Part shown: positions 1 through 9,895 of the stretch, one piece after another | Layout: every line of letters begins with the position of its first letter | Position numbering within the stretch: position 1 is the first letter of the stretch | Source: Chara braunii | Lineage: Eukaryota; Streptophyta; Charophyceae; Charales; Characeae | Assembly (NCBI GenBank): GCA_003427395.1 | Contig: BFEA01000897.1 | Coordinates: forward strand, 237,327 to 265,083 | Length of the DNA: 27,757 nucleotides | Direction of reading: 5' to 3' | Made by a program: the position numbers and the translations under genes | The notes under the pieces: generated by a model | Told to the model about the DNA's origin: nothing | Seen by the model: the letters and a program-made list of their open reading frames with translations, nothing else | Database searches by the model: none

Positions 1-53
<53 letters not shown>

Positions 54-166
54 GGAAGGGAGAGAGAGACAGAGGGAGAGAGAGACAGAGAAAGAGAGAG
101 AGAGTGTGAGAGAGAGAGAGAGAGCTATATAGAGACAGAAAGAGAGAGAGAAAGAGAGAGAAAACG

Positions 167-251
<85 letters not shown>

Positions 252-329
252 GAGTCAAATAGAGAGAGAGAGAGGGGGAGAGAGACAGAGAGAGATGAGA
301 AAGGGAGATAGAATGAGAGAGAGAACGCA
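1..329. repeat. Compound GA/AT microsatellite
   Basis: This is a long run of GA dinucleotides, interrupted by a pure AT run at about 168-207 and by occasional CAGAG or TGAG variants. It is a simple-sequence repeat with no coding potential. A long GA tract of this kind is usual in plant-lineage nuclear DNA and rare in bacteria, so it also helps to place the window. Confidence 0.97.
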
Positions 330-1461
330 CCTTTTCCTTCATTGATTTATAACTGTTGTGGAAACAATGGCCCCGGCGACTTGGTTGCTGATCTTAAACC
401 GCAATATGACGACGCGTGTCGTGACGCGCGAAAAGGGAGGTGCCGACGCATGAGAGGGCAACACAGCGAATGGAGACGTGGGAGATTGCGACGCGAAGGA
501 GATGGCGAGGCAAGGGATATGGCGACAAGGGAGAGAGAGAGAAGCAAGGTAGACGACGAGGGAGACGGCGACGAGATGGATGTGTCGCTGGCAAGGGCGG
601 GTGGTCCGGGCATGCGACGGGCATTTTCGGCCGTGAGGGTTGGCGACACCTGCGATTGCCTGCTGCTTCGGACGATTGCAATGCCCACCTGCAAATTCGC
701 GGAATGGCGCCACCGTTATTCGAATTGCGGATACATCCGCGCGGGGCCCAAGAAACGAAAGTAGGCGGGAAAAGTCACGCCGGATGACGCATTGGAACTG
801 TTGATATCACGGTAAAATCCGCGCGGGCCCCGATAATCAAAAGTGAACGGGAAAATTTGCGCCAGATGATGCATTGGAACCGTCGATAGCACGGTGAAAA
901 AAGGCCAGTCCTCTCGAAATCACGGCCCTCCATCCCGCGACGGTTTCGGATCGGGCGATTTCGTGAGGACGGCCCGTCAAAAAAGAGACAGCCTGATGTC
1001 ACAGCCCCCGACGCGGCAGTCCGCCGTTACTAACCCTGCGGCGGGCAGCTGAAGGGCCCCTCAAGCCCCGCTCAATGCACTCACCGTTCCCCTGTCGGTC
1101 ACCAAACGAATGGGGGTGGCTGTCACACCCATTCGCTGGTGTCATTTATTCCGCGTGCTGCCTTTGCGACGCGTCCACCATCGCTCGAAGTCGCCGACAT
1201 CATATCGCAGGCCCCTTGTGCATCCTCGCCTTCGTTTCTCCAGCAATCGTCGATAGCGGGGGGCGCTAACGAAAACGTCACGCGACTGTAGACCTTGCGC
1301 GTCGTCCCGTTCGCGCTGTGCTCTTCTTGTGTCGGCTGGAGGCGTTTGTCGACTCGCAGGTCAGTAAGAAGCCCACGCCCCCTGCTCGGCCCCTTCACCA
1401 TTTCAAGCCCCCACCTCTTCCCATTGCCCTTCCGCTCCTTCGACCGTGCAAGTCTTGTTCT
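330..1461. other. GC-rich stretch without a supported gene
   Basis: Open frames exist on both strands here (for example 342-764 plus and 339-713 minus). They are Arg/Ser/Pro-rich, overlap each other antisense and show no recognisable domain, as expected of GC-rich DNA with few stop codons. The only structure I see is the tandem duplication at 727-895. Nothing else is supported. Confidence 0.5.
727..895. repeat. Diverged ~82-bp tandem duplication
   Basis: Two adjacent copies share ATCCGCGCGGG, a run like GGGAAAA..TC/TGCGCC, and GATGAYGCATTGGAAC (starting at 783 and again at 865), ending in CACGGT. The offset is about 82 bp. The left end, 727-740, reads GCGGATACATCCGC and shares the inner ten fixed bases of the 14-bp palindrome family found further right. 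Confidence 0.7.
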
Positions 1462-2050
1462 TTGCTACCACCTGCTCCGCCAATCACGCGCGCATGATCT
1501 TGAGCGCACGACGCCCACCGATCACAACCACGGAAGACCCCATGCAGTGACACACGTTGACGTCATCATCTTGCACATGACGTCAGCGACGGGCAATGGC
1601 TTGCGGCTTTCACAGTCAAGATCGTCGAATGCCTCCGACGACCGCATCTGACGCGTGGAGAAAGTCGCATCGCCCTCGAGTCTTGGCGTCCTCAACATCG
1701 CTTGTCGGTACACTTTCTTGGACCCTGGCTCGCGGGTCGTCTTCCCCTAGTCTGCTTAGGATATCGCAATGTAGTTGGTCGTGCAAGTCTTCTTCTGCAT
1801 CACCACCTTCTCCGTCAATCACGCACGAGTCGACATGCGCACGATCTTGAGTCCACGATGTCCGCAGCTCACAACACGAAAGTTCCCTTCCACTGACACA
1901 CGCTGACGTCACCATCTTGCGCATGACGTCAGGAATTCGAAATGGCTTGCGGCTTTCGCAATCAAGATCGTCGGACGCCTCCGACGACGGCATCTAACGT
2001 TTGGACGAAGTTTCATCGTCGTTGCTCCCTGGCGTCCTCAAGATCGCGAT
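1462..2050. repeat. Diverged ~346-bp tandem duplication
   Basis: Copy one starts near 1462 and copy two near 1793. Shared landmarks in the same order are CACCTYCTCCG.CAATCACGC, CGATCTTGAG or ATGATCTTGAG, a pair of TGACGTCA palindromes, ATGGCTTGCGGCTTT (1596 and 1942, offset 346), CAAGATCGTCG, GCCTCCGACGAC and TGGCGTCCTCAA. Short ORFs run through both copies in several frames but none is convincing as a gene. Confidence 0.8.
1558..1931. promoter_or_regulatory. Two pairs of TGACGTCA palindromes
   Basis: Perfect TGACGTCA octamers lie at 1558-1565, 1578-1585, 1904-1911 and 1924-1931. Within each pair the start-to-start spacing is exactly 20 bp, and the pair is duplicated with the 346-bp repeat. 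The octamer is the classic CRE/C-box bound by bZIP factors. Two sites about two helical turns apart could sit on the same DNA face. No gene start is visible nearby, so a regulatory role is an inference. Confidence 0.35.
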
Positions 2051-2203
2051 ATGTGATCACCGCTGCCATAACACATCATCCGATAGACGTCAACATCGGA
2101 GACGTCATCTGAAAAACGCGTGTCGATCGACTTTCAGATCCCGTCCATCCATCTCCGGTGTTGACGTCTATCGGATGATGTGTTATCGCAGCGCGGATCA
2201 CAT
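2051..2203. mobile_element. Foldback (MITE-like) inverted repeat
   Basis: The left arm 2068-2095 is the exact reverse complement of 2159-2186 (28 of 28 bases). Pairing continues outward to 2051 and 2203 with about three mismatches. It also continues inward through 2097-2102/2152-2157 and 2107-2114/2132-2139 around a loop at 2115-2131. The whole 153-bp unit could fold into one hairpin. No clear target-site duplication is visible. Arms of this quality are best explained by a short non-autonomous element or a local inverted duplication. Confidence 0.7.
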
Positions 2204-3090
2204 CATCCCATGTCCCCGATAGCGGAGCGCTGTGCTGGAACCCTCACGACAAACTCGCACCTCCGACAGGAATCGCCCGTGTCGCACGCACAGCCAACAG
2301 TGGTGAAGCCACCCATCCACAACGTTCAGCGACGACCCGTTGCGCACAATGGATACCCATGGCGAATCCGAAACATCCCAGATTACCGCCGATCCCGCGA
2401 CATCCCACCGCCAAGGGCCAACTTCGAGCTCGTTTCCGATCGACTTGGTGATTGAACATGTTTATCGCGGTTGTGGTCGACATCAGGATCTTTTTCTGGC
2501 TGTCTTGAACGTTCCCTGTCTCATCGCCCGTTCTCGCACACGCAGCTAGCAATGAGGAACCGCCACGCAACTGGGCGCGAGACGCCGGACACGCATCGGC
2601 AACATTTTGGATATAGAACTAGTGCTTACAAGTTCCATCGCGCCCACAAGAAAACGTCACAGCACCTCCGCCCGTGCGGCAGCCCGTCCCCTCGCCACAA
2701 TTCGTTTTGGGTGAACACTGACGTGGACAATCCTCGCGATAATAACAGCCTCGAAATCTGAGCTGAATGAACGCACCAATGACCTCGTGGAACGATCAAC
2801 TCTCGATCCATGTCGATCACATTTCGATTCCAATTAATCGTAGCCGCGTTTTTCAGAGCAGCTTAGGGAGGCGTGCACGAGATTGCAACGGGACAGAGAG
2901 AGTGCTGTTTGTGCCACTTGTTCCGGATGGAATCGGATTCATCCGAGCTCGGGATGAAGGCAATAGTAGATGTCATTGGATGCCAGTGATTGGATGACTA
3001 TGCCCCCCTTACGTCCGACCCATTGTTTTCACGCAACGTCCCCCCATCGAGAGTTTTGAGGCGACCCCCTGTCCATGACAACCCGCCACT
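2204..3090. other. No gene recognised
   Basis: Several short ORFs on both strands overlap (for example 2180-2455 plus and 2244-2570 minus), with no domain, repeat or signal that I recognise. The one clear item is the first perfect palindrome copy at 2933-2946, listed separately. Confidence 0.4.
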
Positions 3091-4010
3091 CATGACTTTT
3101 GTTGGTGTTCTGTCTCCCATGAGGGGTTATGCAATTCTCAGGCTGGACGTTTTTGTTCCGCCTCACTACGGAATGTGTGATGTAGTTCGGATGAATCCGA
3201 ACCACAACCCTCACCTCGTGGGAAGTCTCAACGGGGACCGCATCCCTCCGATGTCTCAGTGGAAGGGACAACGACGCCACAGGGGATCGCTTTCGAAGTA
3301 AACATCTCCACAAATCATGACTCCGATAGCTCCCCATCTGCTTTTGTCTTCGTTTGTAGCTCGGATGAATCCGAACCACAACCACAGACGACCGACGGAC
3401 GACAGTCATGGCTTTTGTCACTGTTTATTTCTTCCTCATTGTGTAGTGCAACACTCACACAGGACTTATCAGTTCCGCGTCACTCCTAAACGTGTGATGT
3501 AGTTCGGATTAATCCAAACCACATCCCTCAGCGCAACGGGAGTCCCGAGGTGAATATCACGCCCCGTGACGGAAGCTCTCATTGGAAAAGGAAAACGACG
3601 GCACATGGCACGCGTCCTGAATACAACATACAATGACCGAAGGTGGGCACTCATGGCATTTGTTGTTGATTTTTCCTTCCGAGCGGCGAAATGTGAACAT
3701 TTCGCAGGACGTCTGGGTACCGCCTGACTGAAACCGTTTGCTGTGGTCCGGATTAATCCGAACCTCATAGATCGACGGCAATAGAGTCTGATTTGTCTGC
3801 CACATCGCGCAGGCGGGTCTCATGAACTGGGGATGGCACTCTTGGCTTTTGTCTGAGTTGTTTTCTTGCACATGGGGTAGTAATGCAAACATCGCAAAGG
3901 ATATTTTGCTTCCTAGTGGCTCCGCCTTCGATTCCAGGGGTGTCTCATCCTTCTTCCACATCCCTCCGAGTGAGGCCAGGTCGCTGGGTGGTGGCTCGGA
4001 TTAATCCGAG
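3091..4010. repeat. Four diverged tandem units, each ending in the palindrome
   Basis: Units begin with CATGRCTTTTGT or a close variant at 3091, 3407, 3652 and 3841. The palindrome follows at 3187, 3504, 3748 and 3996. The distance from landmark to palindrome is 96, 97 and 96 bp in the first three units and 155 bp in the fourth. The first two also share GTGTGATGTAGTTCGGAT just before the palindrome core, and CCACAWCCCTCA after it. A further palindrome at 3361 lies between units. The units have accumulated many substitutions while the palindrome has changed little. Confidence 0.8.
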
Positions 4011-4060
4011 TCACGGATGGTCGCACGACATCCCATTTAATGTCTATCTTTCCGGGGCAG

Positions 4061-4210
4061 TTGCTCGGATTGATCCGAACCAAGGATTGGTAGGCTTGGA
4101 TGAGCTTCTGTCTAGGACTTCTGTTGGCGGGTGGCTCGGATTGATCCGAACCNCGGATCCGGGGCGGGGCGGTAGGCTTGGATGAGCTTCTGTCTTGCAC
4201 TTCTGTTCAA
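4061..4210. repeat. Tandem duplication containing two palindromes
   Basis: Each copy has a GCTCGGATTGATCCGAACC palindrome block (cores at 4065 and 4136). The segment TAGGCTTGGATGAGCTTCTG follows in both (about 4091 and 4172). The ambiguous base N at 4153 falls immediately after the second palindrome, consistent with assembly difficulty in a repeat. Confidence 0.75.
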
Positions 4211-4535
4211 CTCGTATTCAGAATGACCGTGGTAGGTAGAGTTTGTGCTTTCATGGCTCTGCAAAAAGTACTTGTCATGTCGACTGTGCGAAAACGTCTT
4301 CTATGGATGAGGTGGTGTAATGTGGGTTATACGGCGTCGGTATGCTGTTCCGTTCCTCCCCCAGATATACAGAAACGGATGTTTTGCACACGACGGCATG
4401 GGTCGTCCGACTGTTTTGTCCGTCTCAATGTGCTTTACGGCGTGGGTTTTGATGATTTTAGGAAATCCCGCATCTGCTCTGGAACGGGTCCCTGCATGAC
4501 TTTTAGAAAACACTCCATTGGCTTGGTGAACTTCT

Positions 4536-4623
4536 GATTGACGACCTTCTGTAAGGGATTTGCAATGCGATGTGGAAAGATCTTTTTTTTGGACGATTTC
4601 CGATTGACGGCCTTCTGTAAGGG
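4536..4623. repeat. Short direct repeat, 66-bp offset
   Basis: GATTGACGRCCTTCTGTAAG occurs at 4536 and again at 4602. The surrounding sequence (4211-4808) holds only short unconvincing ORFs such as 4178-4537 and 4538-4861. I do not assign a gene to it. Confidence 0.7.
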
Positions 4624-4808
4624 CTTCGCCGATAAAAAAAGTGTTGGGCGTTACAACTGGGTGTGGGCCTCGTCGGGGAAACTATCGTTCACCGACATTG
4701 TTTACAACGGTCTCCTCTTCCGTATGTCTATCCATGTGTGTGTGTTGTGTAGGGAGTTTAATGTCGTCGAGTCGTTCGACAAGCATCGCCATGACAGCCT
4801 AGAAGCAC

Positions 4809-5741
4809 ATGCGCTTAGCAAAACCCTTTCCACCTTGTGCGAGATCATTGCGGTATCATGACGGTCAAACGTGGATCGACGATGCAACCGAGGACGACTT
4901 CGAAGACGACCCATGGACGACCGTTGTCCCTTACATGAACCGGCATCTTGACGAATGGAACGATAATGATTGGAAGGCGATGGAGCGTTCCTGCCCTTAG
5001 GCAAGCCATTACAAGTTTGCCAACATGCTGGAGTTCGGGAGCCTCATTGCACTGCCTGATGGTATCCTCCATCGAAAGACCCTGGACGATAAAAGTAAAC
5101 CGGTTCGCTTCCGTACCAGCTTCAGACGTCGCCTCCACTGCGAGTACATCACATCTTCGCCACGAACTTGGGGAAGTTCGCAAAAGCAAGAGTTGGTGGA
5201 CTGCGCTCGTCATTGTTCATTCTTGGAACACTACCCAACCCGTTGCCCAGGGACTTCTCCACGAGCTCTGTCGTACTGTTGTGTGCGGTTGACGGATGAC
5301 GGATGTCCTTTCGCCAGAGTGCTATGTGTGGCTTCTTCAAGCAAAAGTAGGAAACTTGTGGATGCAGTTGTGCTTGTGTCACGCAACGAGATGGTGCTTC
5401 AGGGATCCAAGTTCAAGGCGGTCATGTCTCGCCCAGATGTAGATGGGCGGTCGGACTTGGTGAGAGCAGGTCAGGTAAGAGTTTTTCTGTCATTGTGGGA
5501 TGATGTGGAAAAGAAAGTGTCTAAAAAACGAGACTGTATAGGGAATTCCTTAGCACGACAAGGAGGGTTTGTCAGGATGAAATACATGTCCGTGTTTTCG
5601 AAGAACCCAACAGTCGACGAGCCGCAGATCCATGTGTATGGATCATCTATGAATGATATGTATGGCTTCCGTTCACGACCTCGTCTGCGGGAAAGCCCGT
5701 ATGTCACAAGATACGGACGTGTGGTCAGACCTTGTGTTTAA
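4809..5741 (+). pseudogene. Unrecognised protein gene with an internal TAG
   Basis: One reading frame runs from about 4809 to 5741, broken by a single in-frame TAG at 4998-5000. The first part is acidic (WIDDATEDDFEDDPW) and continues as MNRHLDEWNDNDWKAMERS. After the stop the same frame reads LEFGSLIALPDGILHRKTLDD and later a basic segment, about 238 residues in all from the ATG at 5025. The balanced composition and the fact that both parts share a frame suggest a decayed gene rather than chance. I recognise no domain. It lies inside the palindrome-rich block, upstream of the transposase-like pseudogene, and could be an accessory gene of the same element or an unrelated duplicate. An alternative frame (4948-5292) overlaps but looks less protein-like. 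Confidence 0.4.
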
Positions 5742-5840
5742 GAAAAAAGGAGACTCCCTCATGACGACTAAAGTTCACACCGGAGTTGTGGCATTTGAAC
5801 TAGCACTGCAGACTTGCGAAGGTGACGTTCTATAAGTGTT

Positions 5841-5854
5841 TCGGATTCATCCGA
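5841..5854. repeat. Palindrome copy, centre TC
   Basis: A perfect TCGGATTCATCCGA lies 85 to 100 bp downstream of the stop of the 4809-5741 frame. Its flanks (GTGTT to the left, ATCATC to the right) do not resemble those of the copies in the 3-4 kb tandem units. Confidence 0.85.
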
Positions 5855-6080
5855 ATCATCAATCAGATGCATGCGGGTGCACCCAATGTTGAACGCGATG
5901 CATGAAGGGTTCCCCAAGGATGATCCTTGGCCAAACAACAACCCGTCGGATTCGGTATGTGCGACTCGCTAACTGCACACCGTCGAATTTATTTTCTTGC
6001 ACGCCTTCGAGGCAAGCGAGGTTTCCAAACAGTCCACCGCCCTCTAGATCGTCTGGCACTGCCATGTTTCGTAATTGTCC

Positions 6081-6617
6081 GCGATGGTTTTCAGATAGGA
6101 CGCCATGAAATATGGTGCCCGTGTCCGTGGCACTCTGTGCAACAGCCGTTGCATGGCAGAAAGTGACGTGAGCGATGCCGGCCGAGGCTGCAGTCATGCA
6201 TGTCCAGCATGACATCTTGTGTCTTGGATTCATCCGAAGTCGCCGGTTGCACAAGCGTTATCATTCCCATCCCTGAAAAAGTCGTCTGTTTCCCTAGACA
6301 CCTGCTGAAAGAAACGCCTCTTTCCGTCAATACGCTGCATACGGGCCGATGATCAGCAGCTGCGCAAAATACATAGCACGTCCCGATTGCAAAATCGTCG
6401 GGTCATTTTCTCGCGACGGCGAAGGCTCGTGATCACCCCCGGCGACGGCGACGATGGTTTTCGGATTGGATGCCATGAAATGTGGTGCCATGTCTGTAGC
6501 CCTCTGTGCAACAGCCGCTGCCTGGCCGAAAGTGACGTGAGCGACGCTGGCCGACGCCGCAATCTACCTTGTCCGGCATGTCATCTTTTGTCTCGGATCC
6601 ATCCGAAGTTTCAGGCC
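6081..6617. repeat. Diverged ~370-bp tandem duplication
   Basis: Shared landmarks are CGATGGTTTTC (6082 and 6452), CCATGAAATRTGGTGCC, CTCTGTGCAACAGCCG, AAAGTGACGTGAGCGA, a TC(A/T)T(C)TTGTGTC-like stretch and the palindrome (6224 and 6593) followed by AGT. The first palindrome has one mismatch (TTGGATTCATCCGA) and the second is perfect with centre CC. Minus-strand frames 5859-6254 and 6433-6696 cross these copies but I do not trust them as genes. Confidence 0.75.
6593..6606. repeat. Palindrome copy, centre CC
   Basis: A perfect TCGGATCCATCCGA lies at the right end of the second 370-bp unit. The equivalent position in the first unit (6224) has centre TC and one arm mismatch. Centre and arm have therefore changed between two homologous copies. 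Confidence 0.85.
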
Positions 6618-8215
6618 GCTCAAGCTTGTTCCTTCTCGTCACCGAATGATCAGCACCTGCACAGAACACAAAAACACTTCCCGATTGGAACATCATGGGG
6701 TCATTGCGTTGCCGACTCCCACATTATGATTACAGTGAACAGCGGCATGATGGCAGATCCGCCTCTCCGATGTGGGTCTAACGGTGGATTACGTCAAATC
6801 TGCTCTCAAGGATCCACACCGCAGAGGGGGGCCAGCAATCGACCACTACTTGCTTGTAAAACGTCATATGATGTGTCGATACAAACGACATTCAGAACTA
6901 ATCGGTGAGCATCTGGTGCTACGCCAACAAGTTCGTCATGCGGCCGCGATATTCCCCCGCGATTGCTCATTTTGGGGTTCTCGCGTCATGGACTCCCTCA
7001 TGATGACTACAGTAAACAGCGGTAGGGTAGCAGGTCCCCTTCGCGGATATGGATCTCACGGTGGAGTGCGAAACTCTGCTCTCAAAGAGCCAGACCGGGA
7101 AAGGCGGCGAGCTATCAACCACTGCTTGATCGTAAGGCATCATATGATCTGTCCATTAGATCGGCATTCAAAATTGTTTGGTGAGCATCTGTTCTTACGC
7201 CAACAATTTCCGAACACGACCGCGAGATTCCCTAAGAGTGTTTTTGCCACTCGAAAGCACAGACCGCCGACTGTTTGGCACTGCAGGAAGGTTGTCAATT
7301 TCTTACGACGTGGAAGACTCGTGGTCGCTTCCGTTGTCTGTATGCGTGCTGATGGTGCTTGGCATCCAAAGTTGCACGCTGCTCAAGCTTGTTCCTTCTC
7401 GTCACCGAATAAGTCGCCTGTTTCCCTCGTCCCATGCTAGAGGAATCTCCTCTTTCCCTCAATATGCTTCATACGCGCCGATGATCACCACCTGCACAGT
7501 ACACAAAAACACTTCCCGATTGGAACATCGCTGGGTCATTGCGTTGTCGACTCCCACATGGTGATTGCAGTGAACAGCGGCATGATGGCAGGGCCGCCTC
7601 TCCGATGTGGGTTTAACGGTGGATTGCGTCAAATCTGCTCTCAAAGATCCACACCGCAGAGGAGAGCCAGCAATCGACCACTGCTTGCTTGTAAAACATT
7701 ATATGATGTATCGATACAACCGACATTCAAAACTGGTCGGTGAGCATCTGGTGCTACGCCAAAAAGTTCGTCATGAGGCCGCGATATTCCCCCGCGATTG
7801 TTCATTTTGGGGTTCTCGCGTCATAGACTCCCTTATGATGACTAAAGTTAACAGCGGCAGGGTAGCAGGTCCCCTTCTCCGATGTGGATCTCACGGTGGA
7901 GTGCGAAACTCTGCTCTCAAAGATCCAGATCGGAAAAGGGGGCCAGCGATCAACCACTGCTTGATCGTAAGGCATCATATGATTTGTCCATTACATCGGC
8001 ATTCGAAACTATTTGGTGAGCATCTGGTGCTACGCCAACAATTTCTGAACACGACCGCGAGGTTCCCTAAGAGTGTTTTTGCCACCCCACAGCACAGACC
8101 GCCGACTGTTTGGCACTGCGGGAAGGTTGTCAAGTTCTTACGACGCGGAAGACTCGTGATCACTTCCGTCGTCTGTATGCGCGCTGATGGTTCTCGGCAT
8201 TGCATACTTGACGCA
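6618..8215. repeat. Head-to-tail duplication with nested 276-bp subrepeats
   Basis: Unit one (about 6618-7380) and unit two (about 7381-8215) both start with GCTCAAGCTTGTTCCTTCTC. Unit two carries about 72 extra bases near its left end, after which the two align at a constant 835-bp offset without an indel that I can see. Inside each unit are two subrepeats about 276-277 bp apart. They are marked by CAGTGAACAGCGG or variants at 6733, 7010, 7568 and about 7845, and by TCTGCTCTCAA at 6799 and 7075. So there are four copies of a basic ~276-bp segment in two generations. The outer duplication is clearly younger than the inner one. Confidence 0.85.
6772..7440 (+). CDS. Repeat-derived open frame, copy 1 (doubtful gene)
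   Basis: This frame is open for 222 codons but starts at a GTG, with no clear upstream ATG. It contains two ~92-residue repeats sharing the pattern SALK-P-R----AI-H and later RHS-L-GEHL-LRQQ. The inner offset (276 bp) is a multiple of three, so both repeats read in the same frame. Differences between the inner repeats fall at all codon positions, which argues against strong selection on the protein. I recognise no domain. It may be chance openness of a repeat, or the relic of a repetitive protein. Confidence 0.25.
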   Translation: MGLTVDYVKSALKDPHRRGGPAIDHYLLVKRHMMCRYKRHSELIGEHLVLRQQVRHAAAIFPRDCSFWGSRVMDSLMMTTVNSGRVAGPLRGYGSHGGVRNSALKEPDRERRRAINHCLIVRHHMICPLDRHSKLFGEHLFLRQQFPNTTARFPKSVFATRKHRPPTVWHCRKVVNFLRRGRLVVASVVCMRADGAWHPKLHAAQACSFSSPNKSPVSLVPC

Positions 8216-8242
8216 CTGGTGGTGTGTGCTGCAATTGTCTAA
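7607..8242 (+). CDS. Repeat-derived open frame, copy 2 (doubtful gene)
   Basis: This is the tandem paralogue of the frame at 6772-7440, with the same start context and no indel through the aligned part. It is open for 211 codons. The two conceptual proteins diverge at their C termini, where the duplication ends near 8215. That two copies remain open is suggestive, but the copies are young. No family is recognised. Confidence 0.25.
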   Translation: MGLTVDCVKSALKDPHRRGEPAIDHCLLVKHYMMYRYNRHSKLVGEHLVLRQKVRHEAAIFPRDCSFWGSRVIDSLMMTKVNSGRVAGPLLRCGSHGGVRNSALKDPDRKRGPAINHCLIVRHHMICPLHRHSKLFGEHLVLRQQFLNTTARFPKSVFATPQHRPPTVWHCGKVVKFLRRGRLVITSVVCMRADGSRHCILDALVVCAAIV

Positions 8243-8262
8243 ATCTCACGGGATTTAAGTGT

Positions 8263-8276
8263 CTCGGATGCATCCG
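8263..8276. repeat. Palindrome copy, centre GC
   Basis: A perfect TCGGATGCATCCGA that is fully self-complementary. It sits 21 bp after the stop of the 7607-8242 frame and 67 bp before the next perfect copy at 8330. Confidence 0.85.
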
Positions 8277-8299
8277 ACATAAGAACCTGCGACAATGCG

Positions 8300-8591
8300 G
8301 ACTTGCCAATATTTACCTGCATCATTGTGTCGGATTCATCCGACTCTAAAATCAGTTACATATTTGCGCACCCGCCATTTCTACAACATCTCTGATCGGT
8401 GACGGGCAAGGCTTGTAGTCCGGTTCAAGGCTGGTTGTGCACGTCTAATGTCAAGTCCGATATTTGCCTGTGTCCTTGCGTCGGATTCATCCGACTCTAA
8501 AATATGTTACATACTTGCGGGTCCGCCATTTCTACACCATACATGTAAAATCGGTGCGGGTCAAGGCTTGTCGTCCGGTTCAAGGATGGTT
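8300..8591. repeat. 151-bp tandem duplication with palindromes
   Basis: The two copies share a TATTT.CCTG stretch, the palindrome followed by CTCTAAAAT (cores at 8330 and 8481, both centre TC), CCGCCATTTCTACA, CAAGGCTTGT and GTCCGGTTCAAGG. The palindrome is identical in both copies while the flanks have diverged. Confidence 0.85.
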
Positions 8592-9895
8592 ATGCACTGT
8601 CTTTTTGTTTCGTTGCGCTGCCCTCTATAGTGCTCCCCAACTAGCGGACGCATCTCTGTCACTTTTTCATTGTCAAAGTCCAACAACTGTCTCGGCTACG
8701 ATTTGGGTCAACGTCTGTTGTTCTGCTCGCAGGGAAAAGTGGAACGCTTCTAAACACATGCTTCACAGGTGTGATACGATGACGGTCGATCAAGACTTCC
8801 CTCCCACGCCAGCTTGCCTTCCGTTACGTTATCGACAGAAATTAGCCGAGAAGGGATTGGTTATGGGCGTTGGAGTTCCTAGCAGTGCCGATAGTACTTC
8901 TTCTCGACTCGAGCCATGTGCTTCCTCTGAAAAATGGTCACGTGACTCAAACACTCAGCATCGACGGAAGAGAACACAGTTGTCCACCTCCACCGCGCAT
9001 TCGTACATCTGTCGTGACGTGCTCGAAGACCACATAAACACTCGAAGCGGGGGCCAGTTTCTTAGTGTCGATTGTATATCCAGAGTCTCTTCAGCATGTT
9101 TTGAAATGACCGACGCTGGGATGTCGAGCTCCATACCCGAGTGTAATTTCGGTGACTGTAGTTATAGTGGGACGAAGTACGTGTATAGTGCGAACAACTG
9201 CACTACTCCTGGTTCATCCTTGGGAGTTGCCGATGGGGGTGATAGGGTTTCCTCGTCTACCCCTCCGCAGTGCCAGGAGAGTCAAGGACCATCCACGGAT
9301 GAAATCACTGAGTACTGCTATTCACGAGATAGTCAGAGCTCGCGCTGTCTCTCCGAAGAGGACCGCCACATACGGTATATTTTGCCGGCGCCTATGCCCG
9401 GTGAAAGAAGACCCTATTTTATGGCAAACAGAGAACCGGCCAAAAAGACACAGCATCGGCGAGCGATGGGCAAACTCAGGATCTAGTCACTTCAGGCAGT
9501 GCGAGGGATGCTCTGTTGTAGGCGGATGTGTTGCGCTGAATTGACAGTCGAAGATGTCTGGCCGGTGCGGGAGGCATTCTACTCGAAACGTTTCACGGAA
9601 AGGACGAAGTGGTGGTTGCAAACCATACATGACTTCACGGTTATGGAAGGTGGTGCTGAGCGGGTCAGGCCTGTAGCTTGCAAACGGAAGATGTGCGTGC
9701 AGGCATACTGTAACATTCTCGACATTTCTCGTAACACATTCTATGTCTACAAAAGGATGTACGATAACGGTGTTGTCGTTAGGGAGCATGGGCACTCGGG
9801 CTTGTCTAAACCATCCGAAAAAGTCGTCACGATGCTTGCACTGTTGAAACGATTCATCGACGACCACGCCGATAGTATACCGAATGGCATGATCT

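Noticed and set aside
342-764. 140-codon plus-strand ORF and overlapping minus-strand ORFs
   Set aside because: Arg-rich low-complexity frames open on both strands in GC-rich DNA, without a domain or gene-like context.
5859-6254. 131-codon minus-strand ORF
   Set aside because: It crosses one copy of a diverged 370-bp repeat and is not open in the second copy, so it is not supported as a gene.
2933-8494. Regularly recurring palindromes considered as a CRISPR array
   Set aside because: Repeats are 14 bp, spacing is irregular (from tens of bp to over 1.6 kb), the host is eukaryotic and no cas genes are present.
9484-9486. In-frame TAG codons as evidence for a variant genetic code
   Set aside because: The genes concerned also carry frameshifts, TAA also occurs in frame at 11918, and decay of methylated transposons explains the pattern better.
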